Shown one piece after another: positions 27,652-37,327 of a stretch of 56,324 nt of DNA. Made by a program: the position numbers and the translations under genes. Every line of letters begins with the position of its first letter. The stretch's first letter is position 1. The notes beneath the pieces were generated by a model, which was not told the DNA's origin, made no database searches, and was given only the letters and a program-made list of their open reading frames with translations. The stretch is taken from the NCBI GenBank assembly GCA_012960975.1, contig DUAE01000059.1:1-56324 (forward strand). The letters are read 5' to 3'. Origin of the DNA: Candidatus Poseidoniales archaeon (GTDB lineage Archaea > Thermoplasmatota > Poseidoniia > Poseidoniales > Thalassarchaeaceae).

Positions 27652-28800
27652 ATGGTGCGTTTCTCAGACCGAGCGATTAGCATACGTCCAACTGGTGTTC
27701 GTCGTATGTTCGACTTAGCTGGAGATGACTCAATTCAGTTTGGATTGGGTGAACCTGATTTTCAACCTCCGCCTATCGCCATCGAAGCTTTTTCTAGGGC
27801 GATGAACGAAGGTCGTAACAAATATACGACTACTGCTGGTTTACCTCCTCTTCGACAAAAAATAGCAGAAACCATGCATCATCTCGATTCAAATCTCGAT
27901 GAATCGAATGTCTGCATCACGATGAGTGGCACCAATGGACTTCTCGACATTTTTCTCGCTTTGGTAAATCCAGGCGACAATGTCTTACTACCTGAACCGT
28001 ATTTCCCGTTATATCCAACCGATGTGGTGATATGTGGCGGAGAAGCTAACATGTATCCTTGCACTTTTGAGAATGATTTTGTTCCGACAATTTCCGATCT
28101 GGAATCAAGGGTTGACGAAAACACTGTGGCAATCCTCTATAATTTCCCTAGTAATCCTACAGGTGGCAATGTTACCGAAGATCAACGTGATAAATTAGTA
28201 ACTTTTGCCCGTGATAATGATTTATGGTTAATCACCGATGAGGTCTATGACCGAATAGTCTACGATCAAGAACATGTTTCTTTCTTAGGTGCGGGCTATA
28301 ATAAAGTCATTATGATTAATTCATTTTCCAAAACTTTTGCGATGACCGGCTGGAGAATTGGATATCTTCTTTCTCCCGATGATGAAGCGATGACACAATT
28401 AACAAAAATGCAGTATTATGTCACAGCTTGTAGTAATGATGCTATGCAATACGCTGTACTAGAAGCATTGGAACATGCTAGCGATTACCCTGCCAAAATG
28501 CGCGATGAATTCCAGGCGCGACGAGATTTAATCTGTGAGCGCCTAAACGCGATGAAAGGTGTATCTTGCCATGTTCCAACGGGGGCATTTTATGTATTTC
28601 CTAAATTCGACATTCCGGGAATGACCAGTGAGGAATTGGCAATGGCTCTCCTTGAAGGTGGCGTACTTTGCAGCCCTGGGACTGCTTTCGGAACTGCGGG
28701 AGAAGGTCATTTACGATTTGCATATACAACCGGTCGAGAAAATATTTCTCTTGGGATGGATCGTGTCGAGATTGTTCTGAACAAATTGCGTGGAGAATGA
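27652..28800 (+). CDS. class I/II PLP aminotransferase (aspartate aminotransferase-like)
   Basis: A 382-residue fold-type I aminotransferase of typical length. Visible are the substrate-loop GLGEPDFQPP, the YTTTAGLPPLR segment, NFPSNPTGG with the PLP-contacting Asn, ITDEVYD with the PLP pyridine Asp, the Schiff-base lysine K227 in NSFSKTFAMTGWRIGYL, and the C-terminal Arg in HLRFAYTT. It moves amino groups between amino acids and 2-oxo acids, using glutamate that the nearby synthase could supply. The exact substrate is not readable from sequence. Confidence 0.92.
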   Translation: MVRFSDRAISIRPTGVRRMFDLAGDDSIQFGLGEPDFQPPPIAIEAFSRAMNEGRNKYTTTAGLPPLRQKIAETMHHLDSNLDESNVCITMSGTNGLLDIFLALVNPGDNVLLPEPYFPLYPTDVVICGGEANMYPCTFENDFVPTISDLESRVDENTVAILYNFPSNPTGGNVTEDQRDKLVTFARDNDLWLITDEVYDRIVYDQEHVSFLGAGYNKVIMINSFSKTFAMTGWRIGYLLSPDDEAMTQLTKMQYYVTACSNDAMQYAVLEALEHASDYPAKMRDEFQARRDLICERLNAMKGVSCHVPTGAFYVFPKFDIPGMTSEELAMALLEGGVLCSPGTAFGTAGEGHLRFAYTTGRENISLGMDRVEIVLNKLRGE

Positions 28801-28809
28801 GGAATTCGA

Positions 28810-29043
28810 ATGACTCCTCTTTCCGCTTACATATTTGGGGGGCTGGCATTATTTTCTTGCTGGTTTTTACTGAAGGACAAAGATATTCGGTACGCTCTAG
28901 GAATTCTCTTTCTTTCGGGAATCGGTTTGTACATTTATGGTCCAAACTCAGTGCTATTCGGGACTTTTCTGAGTTCAGGTTGGATCGCTCTCAACCAAGT
29001 TGTTTTCAAGGTAAAAATCGTAAAACCTTTAATCATCGAATAG
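28810..29043 (+). CDS. small membrane protein, unknown function
   Basis: A 77-residue protein with about three short hydrophobic segments. It follows the aminotransferase by 9 bases, so it is probably translated from the same mRNA. Its last 15 bases overlap the end of the convergent membrane-protein gene. No family is recognised. The length and helix content are consistent with a real small membrane protein. Confidence 0.5.
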   Translation: MTPLSAYIFGGLALFSCWFLLKDKDIRYALGILFLSGIGLYIYGPNSVLFGTFLSSGWIALNQVVFKVKIVKPLIIE

Positions 29044-30183
29044 GTTAAATGGCATATCGATCATTCTTTGAGATTGATCATCTTCACTTGATTCCTCATC
29101 TTCATCTATGGAATCATTTTCAATTTGTTCAAAAGAATCCTCGAGCTGTGGGATATTGAAGAGTTCATCATCTTCATTTTTCTCTTTTGGAGCAGGTAAA
29201 GAATGGCCAGATAAATTTTCCAATTCTTTGTCTTTTGTTTTCATCCAAGAGGATAGGCCATTCGATCCACCAAGGACACTAATTGTAGTAAAAGTCGCCA
29301 TAGGTAGCACAGAAATGGCAACGAGGAAATCAATGATTGCAGTTGGTGGAATTTCAGCTTCTGGTGCGACTAAGTTGAGGATAACTCCCTCCAATTGAAT
29401 ATCGTGCCAGTGATTTATGTCTATACCTAGCCAATTGAGAGATGCTGCGAGTACTAGACGGGCAAGCCCCCAAAAAATTACTACAGGTAAAATCCAAGAA
29501 ATTTTTGTTATTCGCCATAGAATTTTACGGAATAATGCTGCGATTCCAACCAAGCGGGTGGAAATAATTGGCTGAATTCTAAACGATAGCCAAAGAGCGA
29601 TGAGATATCCAATCATCCCAAGTTCAAATGCCGAATTTGGTTGTATGTATTCATCTGGAATTCCTTCCATAATCAATATAGGGATTGAGATAAGAATAAC
29701 CTGAGAAGGTACTGCGAGTAATTGCAATCCTCCATGGACTGCGATAAGGTCATTATCATTTTTCCCAACATGCTCGTTAACCATTCTAGCCATTCTGCCA
29801 TATGGGCTTGAATAGGCTGCCATACGAGAGATATCAATCAATTCAGGGTCATATTTCCTCTGACTTAATCCAAGGGTTGCTGCCCATCCTCCCCTCTCTA
29901 CAACTGAATTTGGCCGATAGCCGCCAATCACTAATGCGAGCAAGAGGGACACTGTTCCATACACCAATCCAGCAATCAAAATCCAGTGAAATAATTCGGT
30001 TCGAATTGAAATACCATAATTTTTCCTATCGATGTCAATAAGGTATGTCAATGAGAAGCCGATAATAGGTACAAGTGTAACTTGAATGAGTAATATTAAG
30101 CTTAATCCAATACGATGGGTTAGATTACTCCGCCCCTCCATAATGGTTACGCCACTAGATGCATCCATAAGTCCTTCATCCAT
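29029..30183 (-). CDS. multi-pass membrane protein with acidic tail, unknown
   Basis: A 384-residue protein with about five to six hydrophobic segments (residues about 25-48, 66-88, 150-175, 185-200, 222-245, 268-292). A hydrophilic C-terminal tail of about 85 residues is rich in Asp, Glu and Ser (for example SIDEDEESSEDDQSQ). No catalytic motif is visible. It is transcribed divergently from the giant surface protein and convergently with the small membrane gene at its end. It is not a family I recognise. Confidence 0.7.
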   Translation of the reverse strand: MDEGLMDASSGVTIMEGRSNLTHRIGLSLILLIQVTLVPIIGFSLTYLIDIDRKNYGISIRTELFHWILIAGLVYGTVSLLLALVIGGYRPNSVVERGGWAATLGLSQRKYDPELIDISRMAAYSSPYGRMARMVNEHVGKNDNDLIAVHGGLQLLAVPSQVILISIPILIMEGIPDEYIQPNSAFELGMIGYLIALWLSFRIQPIISTRLVGIAALFRKILWRITKISWILPVVIFWGLARLVLAASLNWLGIDINHWHDIQLEGVILNLVAPEAEIPPTAIIDFLVAISVLPMATFTTISVLGGSNGLSSWMKTKDKELENLSGHSLPAPKEKNEDDELFNIPQLEDSFEQIENDSIDEDEESSEDDQSQRMIDMPFNLFDD

Positions 30184-30297
30184 ATCCTTGACAAATATGT
30201 GAGTTATTCAATCTTGTATTAGAATTCAAATAGGTTTCATTCGCCAACAGGGCGGCAAACGAACGCCCCCAATCTTCATACACAGATTGAAGACCCA

Positions 30298-33200
30298 ATG
30301 GGATTGTTAGTCATGCGTAGTCTGTCACCAATGTTTGTATTATCTCTAATGCTTTTGATGAGTCTTTCTCCAATGGTACTTCAATCTGACCTTAGGGTAA
30401 GACCCGAAGAGAGTTCTGCCGTACCAAAAGCCCTAATCGACTTTGAAGTGACTTCAATCGAGATAGGAAATGCATCTCGCGACGCAAAAACCTGGCTTCA
30501 ACCAGATGGCTCAGGACAAGAATACATCATGAGAGACGAGACGATTCAAATCAATGTTACTTTCACTCAAGCCGGTTCATCTGGTCAGCCTGCTGCTGCT
30601 GAAGGATTTTTACAGATTTGGCATCCGGTCGGATATCTGATTGTAGAGTTCAATGTCAGCATGATTTTGTCAGGTTTCCAGTCTTCCAAAGAAGAATTTA
30701 TCTGGACTCCAAGAGCAGCTCATAGCGCTCTTGATGAAAATGGGTTTTTAGTTGGAGGTATTGAACTTAAAGGAATCATTGACGGTGGATTAGCTGATGA
30801 TAATGAAGTGAATAATGACCTGCTCCGCAACATTCCAGTAGCGCTATGGCATGACCCTATGGAGAATGGATTTTGCGGTGATGTTGATAATGATGGAATC
30901 GTTGATTGCCCAAACCAATTACAATCCAATATCCCAACCTGGGTTGGTGCTGGTTATGATCCGGATGATTCACTCTCGTCAGACCCAGATAATTTCGGAC
31001 ATTGGCGTATGGATGACTCAGAAAGTGCTGAAGGTTCCCGTCATTGGCGAGTCTCGCGGTCTGGTTCTGATTATGGGAGTAATCGCCACGACCGCTTGTG
31101 GTGGGGGTGGTTCACTCCATTCCAGAGTTGCGAAGATCCAGGGCATGGCCTAGGATATGGGACTCTTGACCAAGCGGTGACCAGTTCATACGGTAATAAT
31201 TTCTGTAAGATTAGAATACGTGGATTCGATTTCTTATCGATGCATTTGGTTACCAATGCTTGGGGTGAGATGGCAGCCGGCGACCAAATTCGCCTCGAAG
31301 CCGATGCTGGCCCTGAAGAATATTACAATTACACGTCTCAGCCATTATCTACCACTTCAGGCGATTGGACACAATTGGTTTGGGATATGACCGGTATGCA
31401 TCCGTCTGCTGATTTTACTATGGCTTTCTTATTCGATTCGGATAGTTCCTATGCGAGTCAGGGGATCCATCTTGACTCATTCTTACTTTTCGCGATACAA
31501 AAGGTAGCCGAATACACTCTTGATGTAGATTGTGACGATCCACTGCCCAATTCTTACATGGTTATTCCAGCTGATTCTAATCCTCCTTCCCTTCACTGCT
31601 CGATAAAAAATAACGGATATATCGATATCACACTGCGACTTTATACCGAGGTAACGAATCAATCTTGGATGTGGGGATTCCCACTGAGGATAGATTCGAA
31701 CAACAATGTTGACCACGATAATTTTGTTGTTACAAAGGTTATTCATGCATTGGAGACGATGGAGACTTGGTTCAATTTGAGTATACCTGATGGTGCTGGG
31801 GTACAAGATTTGGATTGGGATGTTTGGATTAATGACGGTGTGACAAATTTGACGAAAAATTACATGCACTTGCCGGTTTCCGTAATGGCTTCGTATTCGT
31901 GTAAATTGCAGCAGGCTTCTCTTCAAAATCCTGCCGCGACCTTATATCCCGGAGAAAGTGGAATCGTGCCGATGATTTTGAAAAACACTGGGAATCAATT
32001 AGCAACATGGAATTTAGGAGTCTCATTTCCCAATCAAGATTGGACAAATGATGCAGGGATTGAATGGCTGTTTAATGGCTCTGAGATAACTCAAACCGAG
32101 TTGTCGATAATCGACGAAATAGCGATTGATGCAATTATTACCGTGCCCGATAGAGTTGAACCTGGTACTTACGAAATCACGTTGTTATCGAGCGGGCAAT
32201 CTCCTGCCCAGTATCAAGCTGAATGGCTTATTTACATCGTCGTTCCAGTTTACTACGAACTTGATATTGAATCAGAAGTCAACAATATGGTGGCACCTGC
32301 TGATGATGCGTTACGATTGATTGAATTCCGATTGATCAATCATGGCAATGCAGAGGAAGCTTTCGATCTAAGCATTGTCTCTGATTGGCATCTTGATATC
32401 TCGATGAATACAGAGCAAACTTTCGAAATCGATCCATTCGGCGGAGATGCAACGGTCACGATGTTGTTGCCGATGCCTTATGGAATTGTGAATGAAACTT
32501 ATCCCATTACTTTAGTTGCAACCAGTAAAACCAATCCCGATTATCAGACAAGCAAGAAAATTTTCTTGACCGTCCCTGAGACTTATCTCGTCGAGGTCGA
32601 AGATATTGATATGCTCAACGAAGTCTTCCGCGGGGGTGATGATTCGAGGACAGTTAATTGGCGAATTTGGAACCGAGGAAATACAGTAGATTCCTTCCAA
32701 ATCTCCTTTGATCACCTATCTGATGTATCGGTGAGTGACGTCGGATTGAACAACGGAATAACTCCCTATATTGCTCCGGGGGAATCATTCAATCTGACAG
32801 TTCGCTATTCCTTTGACGATTTAGCATTTGGAGATCGGGTCATCGAATTAACCGCTACTAGTATCAATGCTGAATCTGCCGGTCAATCTTCCTTCAACAC
32901 AGGCAAAGCCGTTTTCCAAGTTGGGACGCAGGGTTGGATTAAACTACAACCACCAGCGCCACTGGTCATCGTTGAGAAAGGATATGAAATTGAGCTTGTT
33001 TTTACGGTAACAAATAACCATCCTACCGATGCACAGTTATTACGTACTGATATTGAGAGGGACTCTCCAATTTTCAATAATATCATCGATGCTAGAGTCG
33101 ACACAGGAGATCAGACATTTGTCCTAGATGCACAGGATTCCCGATCGATCACGGTTTTCTTGACTGTTACCGATGATAATTTGAAGTCGCTTTCTGAAAA

Positions 33201-33900
33201 TGAAATGACATTTGAATTGATTTTAGAAGTCGATGGTGATATCGATAAGGTGTCAAGTGCAGCAACGGTAACGATGCACAAAATTAACCCGGTAGAAAAA
33301 GGACCAGACAAGGGTTTCATCGCTCAAGTTGCGGGTAACATCCTGTTCATTCTTATCGGCCTCGGAGTGATAATTGGGGTAATGATAGCCGCATTAGGAA
33401 TTATGAAAACAGCTTCGAACCCGCTTGAGGTAGAATCCTCATTTGGTGATTATGAATTGACCGTAGGTGGAGCACCGTCGTTCGAGGGTATCCCAGAAGC
33501 ACCTGAATTACCATCTGCAGATTCTGTTGCAAACTCAATGTATGGTGGAACTAAAGATATGTTTGAGCAACCTGCCCCTCCACCAATGCCAGATTCATCA
33601 GAAATGCCAATGCCTGAATCAATGCCTGAACCTGAGCAACCTGCTATGACGGAACTCGAGTCTCCGCCAATACCTGAGCCTGTTCCGATTTTGGAACCAA
33701 AAGTGGAAGAAATAGTTGATTCAACTGAAATTAAGGATGAAATTGAATTGGAAGAAGAACCAGTTGTGGAAGATTCTACAGTGCCTGAATTACCAGCAGG
33801 GGTACCACCTATTCCAGATGAAGGTCTTCCACCAGGATGGTCTATTGAGCAATGGGTTCACTATGGTCAGCAGTGGGTTGACCAGCAAAATCAACAATGA
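30298..33900 (+). CDS. giant cell-surface protein with single membrane anchor and Pro-rich tail
   Basis: A 1200-residue protein. It has a signal peptide (about 1-28) and a large exported region of beta-sandwich repeats like NEW3/CARDB modules (repeated patterns such as N.G.....F.L.....W near 560, 680, 795 and 900). An EF-hand-like loop DVDNDGIVD lies near residue 195. A single helix (about 1012-1042) is followed by a cytoplasmic tail of about 150 residues rich in Pro and Glu, ending in a Trp-containing motif GLPPGWSIEQWVHYGQQW. The layout resembles archaeal surface-layer or adhesion proteins; the binding partner is unknown. Confidence 0.8.
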   Translation: MGLLVMRSLSPMFVLSLMLLMSLSPMVLQSDLRVRPEESSAVPKALIDFEVTSIEIGNASRDAKTWLQPDGSGQEYIMRDETIQINVTFTQAGSSGQPAAAEGFLQIWHPVGYLIVEFNVSMILSGFQSSKEEFIWTPRAAHSALDENGFLVGGIELKGIIDGGLADDNEVNNDLLRNIPVALWHDPMENGFCGDVDNDGIVDCPNQLQSNIPTWVGAGYDPDDSLSSDPDNFGHWRMDDSESAEGSRHWRVSRSGSDYGSNRHDRLWWGWFTPFQSCEDPGHGLGYGTLDQAVTSSYGNNFCKIRIRGFDFLSMHLVTNAWGEMAAGDQIRLEADAGPEEYYNYTSQPLSTTSGDWTQLVWDMTGMHPSADFTMAFLFDSDSSYASQGIHLDSFLLFAIQKVAEYTLDVDCDDPLPNSYMVIPADSNPPSLHCSIKNNGYIDITLRLYTEVTNQSWMWGFPLRIDSNNNVDHDNFVVTKVIHALETMETWFNLSIPDGAGVQDLDWDVWINDGVTNLTKNYMHLPVSVMASYSCKLQQASLQNPAATLYPGESGIVPMILKNTGNQLATWNLGVSFPNQDWTNDAGIEWLFNGSEITQTELSIIDEIAIDAIITVPDRVEPGTYEITLLSSGQSPAQYQAEWLIYIVVPVYYELDIESEVNNMVAPADDALRLIEFRLINHGNAEEAFDLSIVSDWHLDISMNTEQTFEIDPFGGDATVTMLLPMPYGIVNETYPITLVATSKTNPDYQTSKKIFLTVPETYLVEVEDIDMLNEVFRGGDDSRTVNWRIWNRGNTVDSFQISFDHLSDVSVSDVGLNNGITPYIAPGESFNLTVRYSFDDLAFGDRVIELTATSINAESAGQSSFNTGKAVFQVGTQGWIKLQPPAPLVIVEKGYEIELVFTVTNNHPTDAQLLRTDIERDSPIFNNIIDARVDTGDQTFVLDAQDSRSITVFLTVTDDNLKSLSENEMTFELILEVDGDIDKVSSAATVTMHKINPVEKGPDKGFIAQVAGNILFILIGLGVIIGVMIAALGIMKTASNPLEVESSFGDYELTVGGAPSFEGIPEAPELPSADSVANSMYGGTKDMFEQPAPPPMPDSSEMPMPESMPEPEQPAMTELESPPIPEPVPILEPKVEEIVDSTEIKDEIELEEEPVVEDSTVPELPAGVPPIPDEGLPPGWSIEQWVHYGQQWVDQQNQQ

Positions 33901-33986
33901 TTTGGCAGTTCTAATTCTTATTATTATGTGCGAGTCCTTATGAAACCCCCTTTGGTGGGCGGTTCCCGAGTGAAGAGTGATTTCCT

Positions 33987-35597
33987 ATGTACAACGGCCA
34001 ACAACCAATTTTCATTATGAAAGAAGGCACCGAAAGAACTAGCGGTCGAACTGCTCAAAGTAATAATATCGCAGCAGCCAAAGCTGTTGCTGATGCGGTA
34101 CGTTCAACACTCGGTCCAAAAGGTATGGACAAAATGCTTGTAGACAGTATGGGTGATGTTGTTATTACCAATGATGGTGCAACTATTCTCAAGCAGATGG
34201 ATATTACCAATCCCGCTGCGAAAATGATTATCGAGGTTGCAAAAACACAGGAACAGCACTGTTACGATGGGACGACTAGCGCGGTTGTAATCGCTGGTGA
34301 ACTTTTGAAGCGAAGCGAGGATTTAATCGAACAAAATGTTCATCCAACTGTAATTTGCGATGGGTTTAGGCTTGCAGCGCAAAAAGCTAGCGAATTGATT
34401 GAAAATCATTCGAACGATGTTTCAGAAGAGATTCTAACCGAGGTTGCAAAAACAGCACTCACGGGTAAAAGTGCAGGGGCAGTCAAAGAATTCCTTGCAG
34501 ACATTTCTGTTCGGGCAGTACTTTCCGTTTCCCAAGAAGTTGATGGTGAAATAGTCGTCGATCTTGACGATATTAAAGTCGAGAAAAAGCAGGGTGGCTC
34601 TATCGGAAGCAGCACTTTGGTCGATGGAATTATTCTCGACAAGGAGCGAGTTCATTCAGGGATGCCTCGCTCAGTATCTGATGCGAAAATTGCATTGATC
34701 AACTCTGCAATCGAGGTTAAGAAAACCGAAATCGATGCTAAAATTCAGATTACCGATCCGAATATGTTGTCACAATTTCTCGATGAAGAAGAAGCATATC
34801 TGAAATCCCTTGTCGATAAAATTCAATCAGCGGGTGCGAATGTATTGATTTGCCAGAAGGGTATCGATGATTTGGCACAGCACTATATGGCAAAAGCTGG
34901 AATCTTCGCTCTTCGTCGAGCAAAGAAGAGCGATATGGAAGCGCTTTCGAAGGCAACTGGAGGAAAAATCATCACTAATGTTGATGATCTTTCGTCTACA
35001 GACCTAGGTCTAGCTGCTAAGGTGGATGAAAGAAAAATCGGTGAATCGGATATGGTTTTCGTCACCGGTTGCCCTCAGGCAAAATCTGTATCCGTTCTAC
35101 TTCGTGGTGGCACCGAGCATGTTGTCGATGAAATCGAGCGCGCTTTCGAAGACTCCATTGGCGTTGTCGCCGTGGCTTACGAAGATAGGGCAGTCCTAAC
35201 TGGTGGTGGCTCGGTCCTCGCTGCGATTAGCCGTGATCTCCGTGCATATGCTGAGGGAATAGGCGGTCGCGAACAAATGGCAATCGAAGCATTCTCTGGA
35301 GCACTCGAAGTTATTCCCAGAACCCTCGCAGAGAATGCTGGTTTAGATCCGGTTAACACGATTATTGATTTGCGTAAAGCTCACTCAGAAGGTAAATCGA
35401 ATTTTGGAGTTAATGTATATGATGGTGGAGTCGCCGATATGTCTGCAGCAAACGTATTCGAACCAAGTCGTGTAGTCGAGCAAGCGATTCAATCCGCAAC
35501 TGAAACTGCGGTGATGATTCTGCGGATTGACGATGTAATTTCGAGCCGCGCTAGCAGTCCTATGGATGGTGGCGATTTCGATGGCTTCGATATGTGA
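33987..35597 (+). CDS. thsA: thermosome (group II chaperonin) subunit
   Basis: A 536-residue chaperonin of normal length. Diagnostic motifs include LGPKGMD (42-48), NDGAT (62-66), the ATPase segment [15 protein letters not shown] (from residue 93), [13 protein letters not shown] and VLTGGGSVL. The catalytic Asp of the usual GDGT motif is present, but the preceding Gly is Tyr (CYDGTT). The C-terminus [11 protein letters not shown] is Gly/Met/Asp-rich, as in other thermosomes. It assembles into a double-ring folding chamber. The start ATG 33987 or ATG 34017 ([11 protein letters not shown]) are both possible. Confidence 0.96.
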   Translation: MYNGQQPIFIMKEGTERTSGRTAQSNNIAAAKAVADAVRSTLGPKGMDKMLVDSMGDVVITNDGATILKQMDITNPAAKMIIEVAKTQEQHCYDGTTSAVVIAGELLKRSEDLIEQNVHPTVICDGFRLAAQKASELIENHSNDVSEEILTEVAKTALTGKSAGAVKEFLADISVRAVLSVSQEVDGEIVVDLDDIKVEKKQGGSIGSSTLVDGIILDKERVHSGMPRSVSDAKIALINSAIEVKKTEIDAKIQITDPNMLSQFLDEEEAYLKSLVDKIQSAGANVLICQKGIDDLAQHYMAKAGIFALRRAKKSDMEALSKATGGKIITNVDDLSSTDLGLAAKVDERKIGESDMVFVTGCPQAKSVSVLLRGGTEHVVDEIERAFEDSIGVVAVAYEDRAVLTGGGSVLAAISRDLRAYAEGIGGREQMAIEAFSGALEVIPRTLAENAGLDPVNTIIDLRKAHSEGKSNFGVNVYDGGVADMSAANVFEPSRVVEQAIQSATETAVMILRIDDVISSRASSPMDGGDFDGFDM

Positions 35598-35671
35598 GAT
35601 GGGCTTAATTAGCAAGTTCCTTTCTATTGCTTTACACGCTACATTCAATAATCGACCGTAGGTCGAAACAA

Positions 35672-37327
35672 ATGTCCACAGGGCTGATTGGTGTCAATAT
35701 GTCTGCAGACCGTTCACTCCTCGTTCTTTTTGGTTCTCAATCTGGAAATGCAGAGGACATGGCAGACCAAATCGGTAAAGCTGCTTCAAAGTATAATTTG
35801 GAAGCAACCGTCAAGGGTATGGATGAGGTCAAAATAGCAGATTTGACAAATTATTCGAGAATTCTCATCACCTGTAGCACATGGGGTGAGGGAGAGCAAC
35901 CAGACAATGCTGAAGACTTGTGGCTAGATGCTGAAGCAGATGATTCTCCGTCAATGGCCAAATGCAATTTCTCTGTACTCGCTTTGGGTGATTCATCTTA
36001 CGAGTTTTATTGTGAATCCGGAAAACAATGGGATGGCTGGCTTGAATCAAAGGGTGCAACAAGAGTATATCAGCGGGTTGATTGCGATGTGGAATACGAA
36101 GAACCCGCTGCATCTTGGCTAACTGAAGCATTAGCCTGTATGGGGGCAGTCGATGATGATGGTGTTTTCCAAGCCGCAGAAGTAGATGCGATGAAGAATG
36201 CGGCTTCTAGTAGTTCTAGCGCCTCTAGTTCAACGGCGACTGAATCTACTGCTCCTGCTGTCGAGCTCTCAACTCCTGATTTAAAATCTGAATCCATGCA
36301 GGTTGAGGTCAGCATATTCCGATACGACCCTACTACTTCATCAACTGGCAAGGACACATGGGTTTGTGCATTCCCTGGCCATATTTCTGCACTTGAAATG
36401 CTTCGAACTCTGAAAAATACTCAAGACGGTTCTCTGACATTCCGCGATGGGACTGCCGATGATCCATCGACGGCAATTTCCATTAACGGCCGCTATATTC
36501 TTCCAGGAAATTGCCGAATCGATTCTCTTGCACCAATTAGAAATGGCGGAATTCGAATTCGAATAGAACCGCTTCCTGGATTCGAAGTGATCAGAGATTT
36601 AGTCGTCGATACATGGTCTCTCGAGCAAAATCGAGAAATTTCTGAACCATGGATGGTCGCAGCTACTCGAACCGGTGTAAATACTCCACAAGGTCCAATC
36701 GGAACGATGGATTCGCAAATTGCAGACAAACTCCATTCAATATCATCTTTTCACAGCGCAGAAATTTTGCATGCTTCTTCCGATGCCACACCCCATTCTA
36801 ACACCTATCTTGGTCCTTCAGTAGTTCTACAATCTTGGGCTCGCCTCAATGACCCTAGATCCTCTGCATCAAAGAGAGCTGCACTACAAATGGTTCTAGA
36901 CGGAGAAGGTGGAATCAAATCGGAAACAGATTTAGCATCGATTCGCCGTCAAGGTAAAACTACGACAATTCACGATTCTCTTCTCGAATGTAAGATTGCT
37001 ACGCTATCTCGCGATGGTTATCGCGGTCGACACGGTAAGCATGTTTGGTGGTATACACTTTCAGTAAAGAGCAGTGGGCGCGTGAATGATACGATGATCT
37101 TCAGACAAGTTCTCGGACCAATCGGCTTGATGGGAAATTTATTCTCTGGAGTTACAGCAAGAATGGCTCTCGGATTTACTCGAACTGGAGGCTCTATGTT
37201 TTACGATATGTTAGCACTTGTCGCTCCACCTGCTGGTTTAGGGAAAATGCCAAAACAATTCAATGCTTCAGTCGATAAACATCACGAGGTTGTTGCAATT
37301 TTCAATGAGATGGACGGTCGGTTTTGA
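35672..37327 (+). CDS. flavodoxin fused to an SdhB-like protein without Fe-S cysteines
   Basis: About 551 residues from ATG 35672 (ATG 35699 also possible). Residues about 14-165 are a flavodoxin related to diflavin reductases: FMN phosphate loop GSQSGNAED, STWGEGEQPDNAED and LALGDSSYEFYCESGKQWD. A Ser/Ala linker (about 173-197) follows. Residues about 209-440 track succinate dehydrogenase SdhB: VEVSIFRYDP, ALEMLRTLKN, INGRYILPGNCRI, IEPLPGFEVIRDLVVD, then YLGPSVVLQSWARLNDPR. The [2Fe-2S] CxxxxCxxC loop reads DGTADDPSTA, and the cysteine clusters for [4Fe-4S] and [3Fe-4S] are also replaced. A C-terminal region of about 110 residues is unassigned. The next gene overlaps by one base. Confidence 0.78.
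   Translation: MSTGLIGVNMSADRSLLVLFGSQSGNAEDMADQIGKAASKYNLEATVKGMDEVKIADLTNYSRILITCSTWGEGEQPDNAEDLWLDAEADDSPSMAKCNFSVLALGDSSYEFYCESGKQWDGWLESKGATRVYQRVDCDVEYEEPAASWLTEALACMGAVDDDGVFQAAEVDAMKNAASSSSSASSSTATESTAPAVELSTPDLKSESMQVEVSIFRYDPTTSSTGKDTWVCAFPGHISALEMLRTLKNTQDGSLTFRDGTADDPSTAISINGRYILPGNCRIDSLAPIRNGGIRIRIEPLPGFEVIRDLVVDTWSLEQNREISEPWMVAATRTGVNTPQGPIGTMDSQIADKLHSISSFHSAEILHASSDATPHSNTYLGPSVVLQSWARLNDPRSSASKRAALQMVLDGEGGIKSETDLASIRRQGKTTTIHDSLLECKIATLSRDGYRGRHGKHVWWYTLSVKSSGRVNDTMIFRQVLGPIGLMGNLFSGVTARMALGFTRTGGSMFYDMLALVAPPAGLGKMPKQFNASVDKHHEVVAIFNEMDGRF

Noticed and set aside
33943-33967. Third copy of the C4/G5 element before the thermosome (CCCCCTTTGGTGGG)
   Set aside because: Only the C and G runs match; the ACTT and GGGGGTG parts are absent and it is too close to the start codon.
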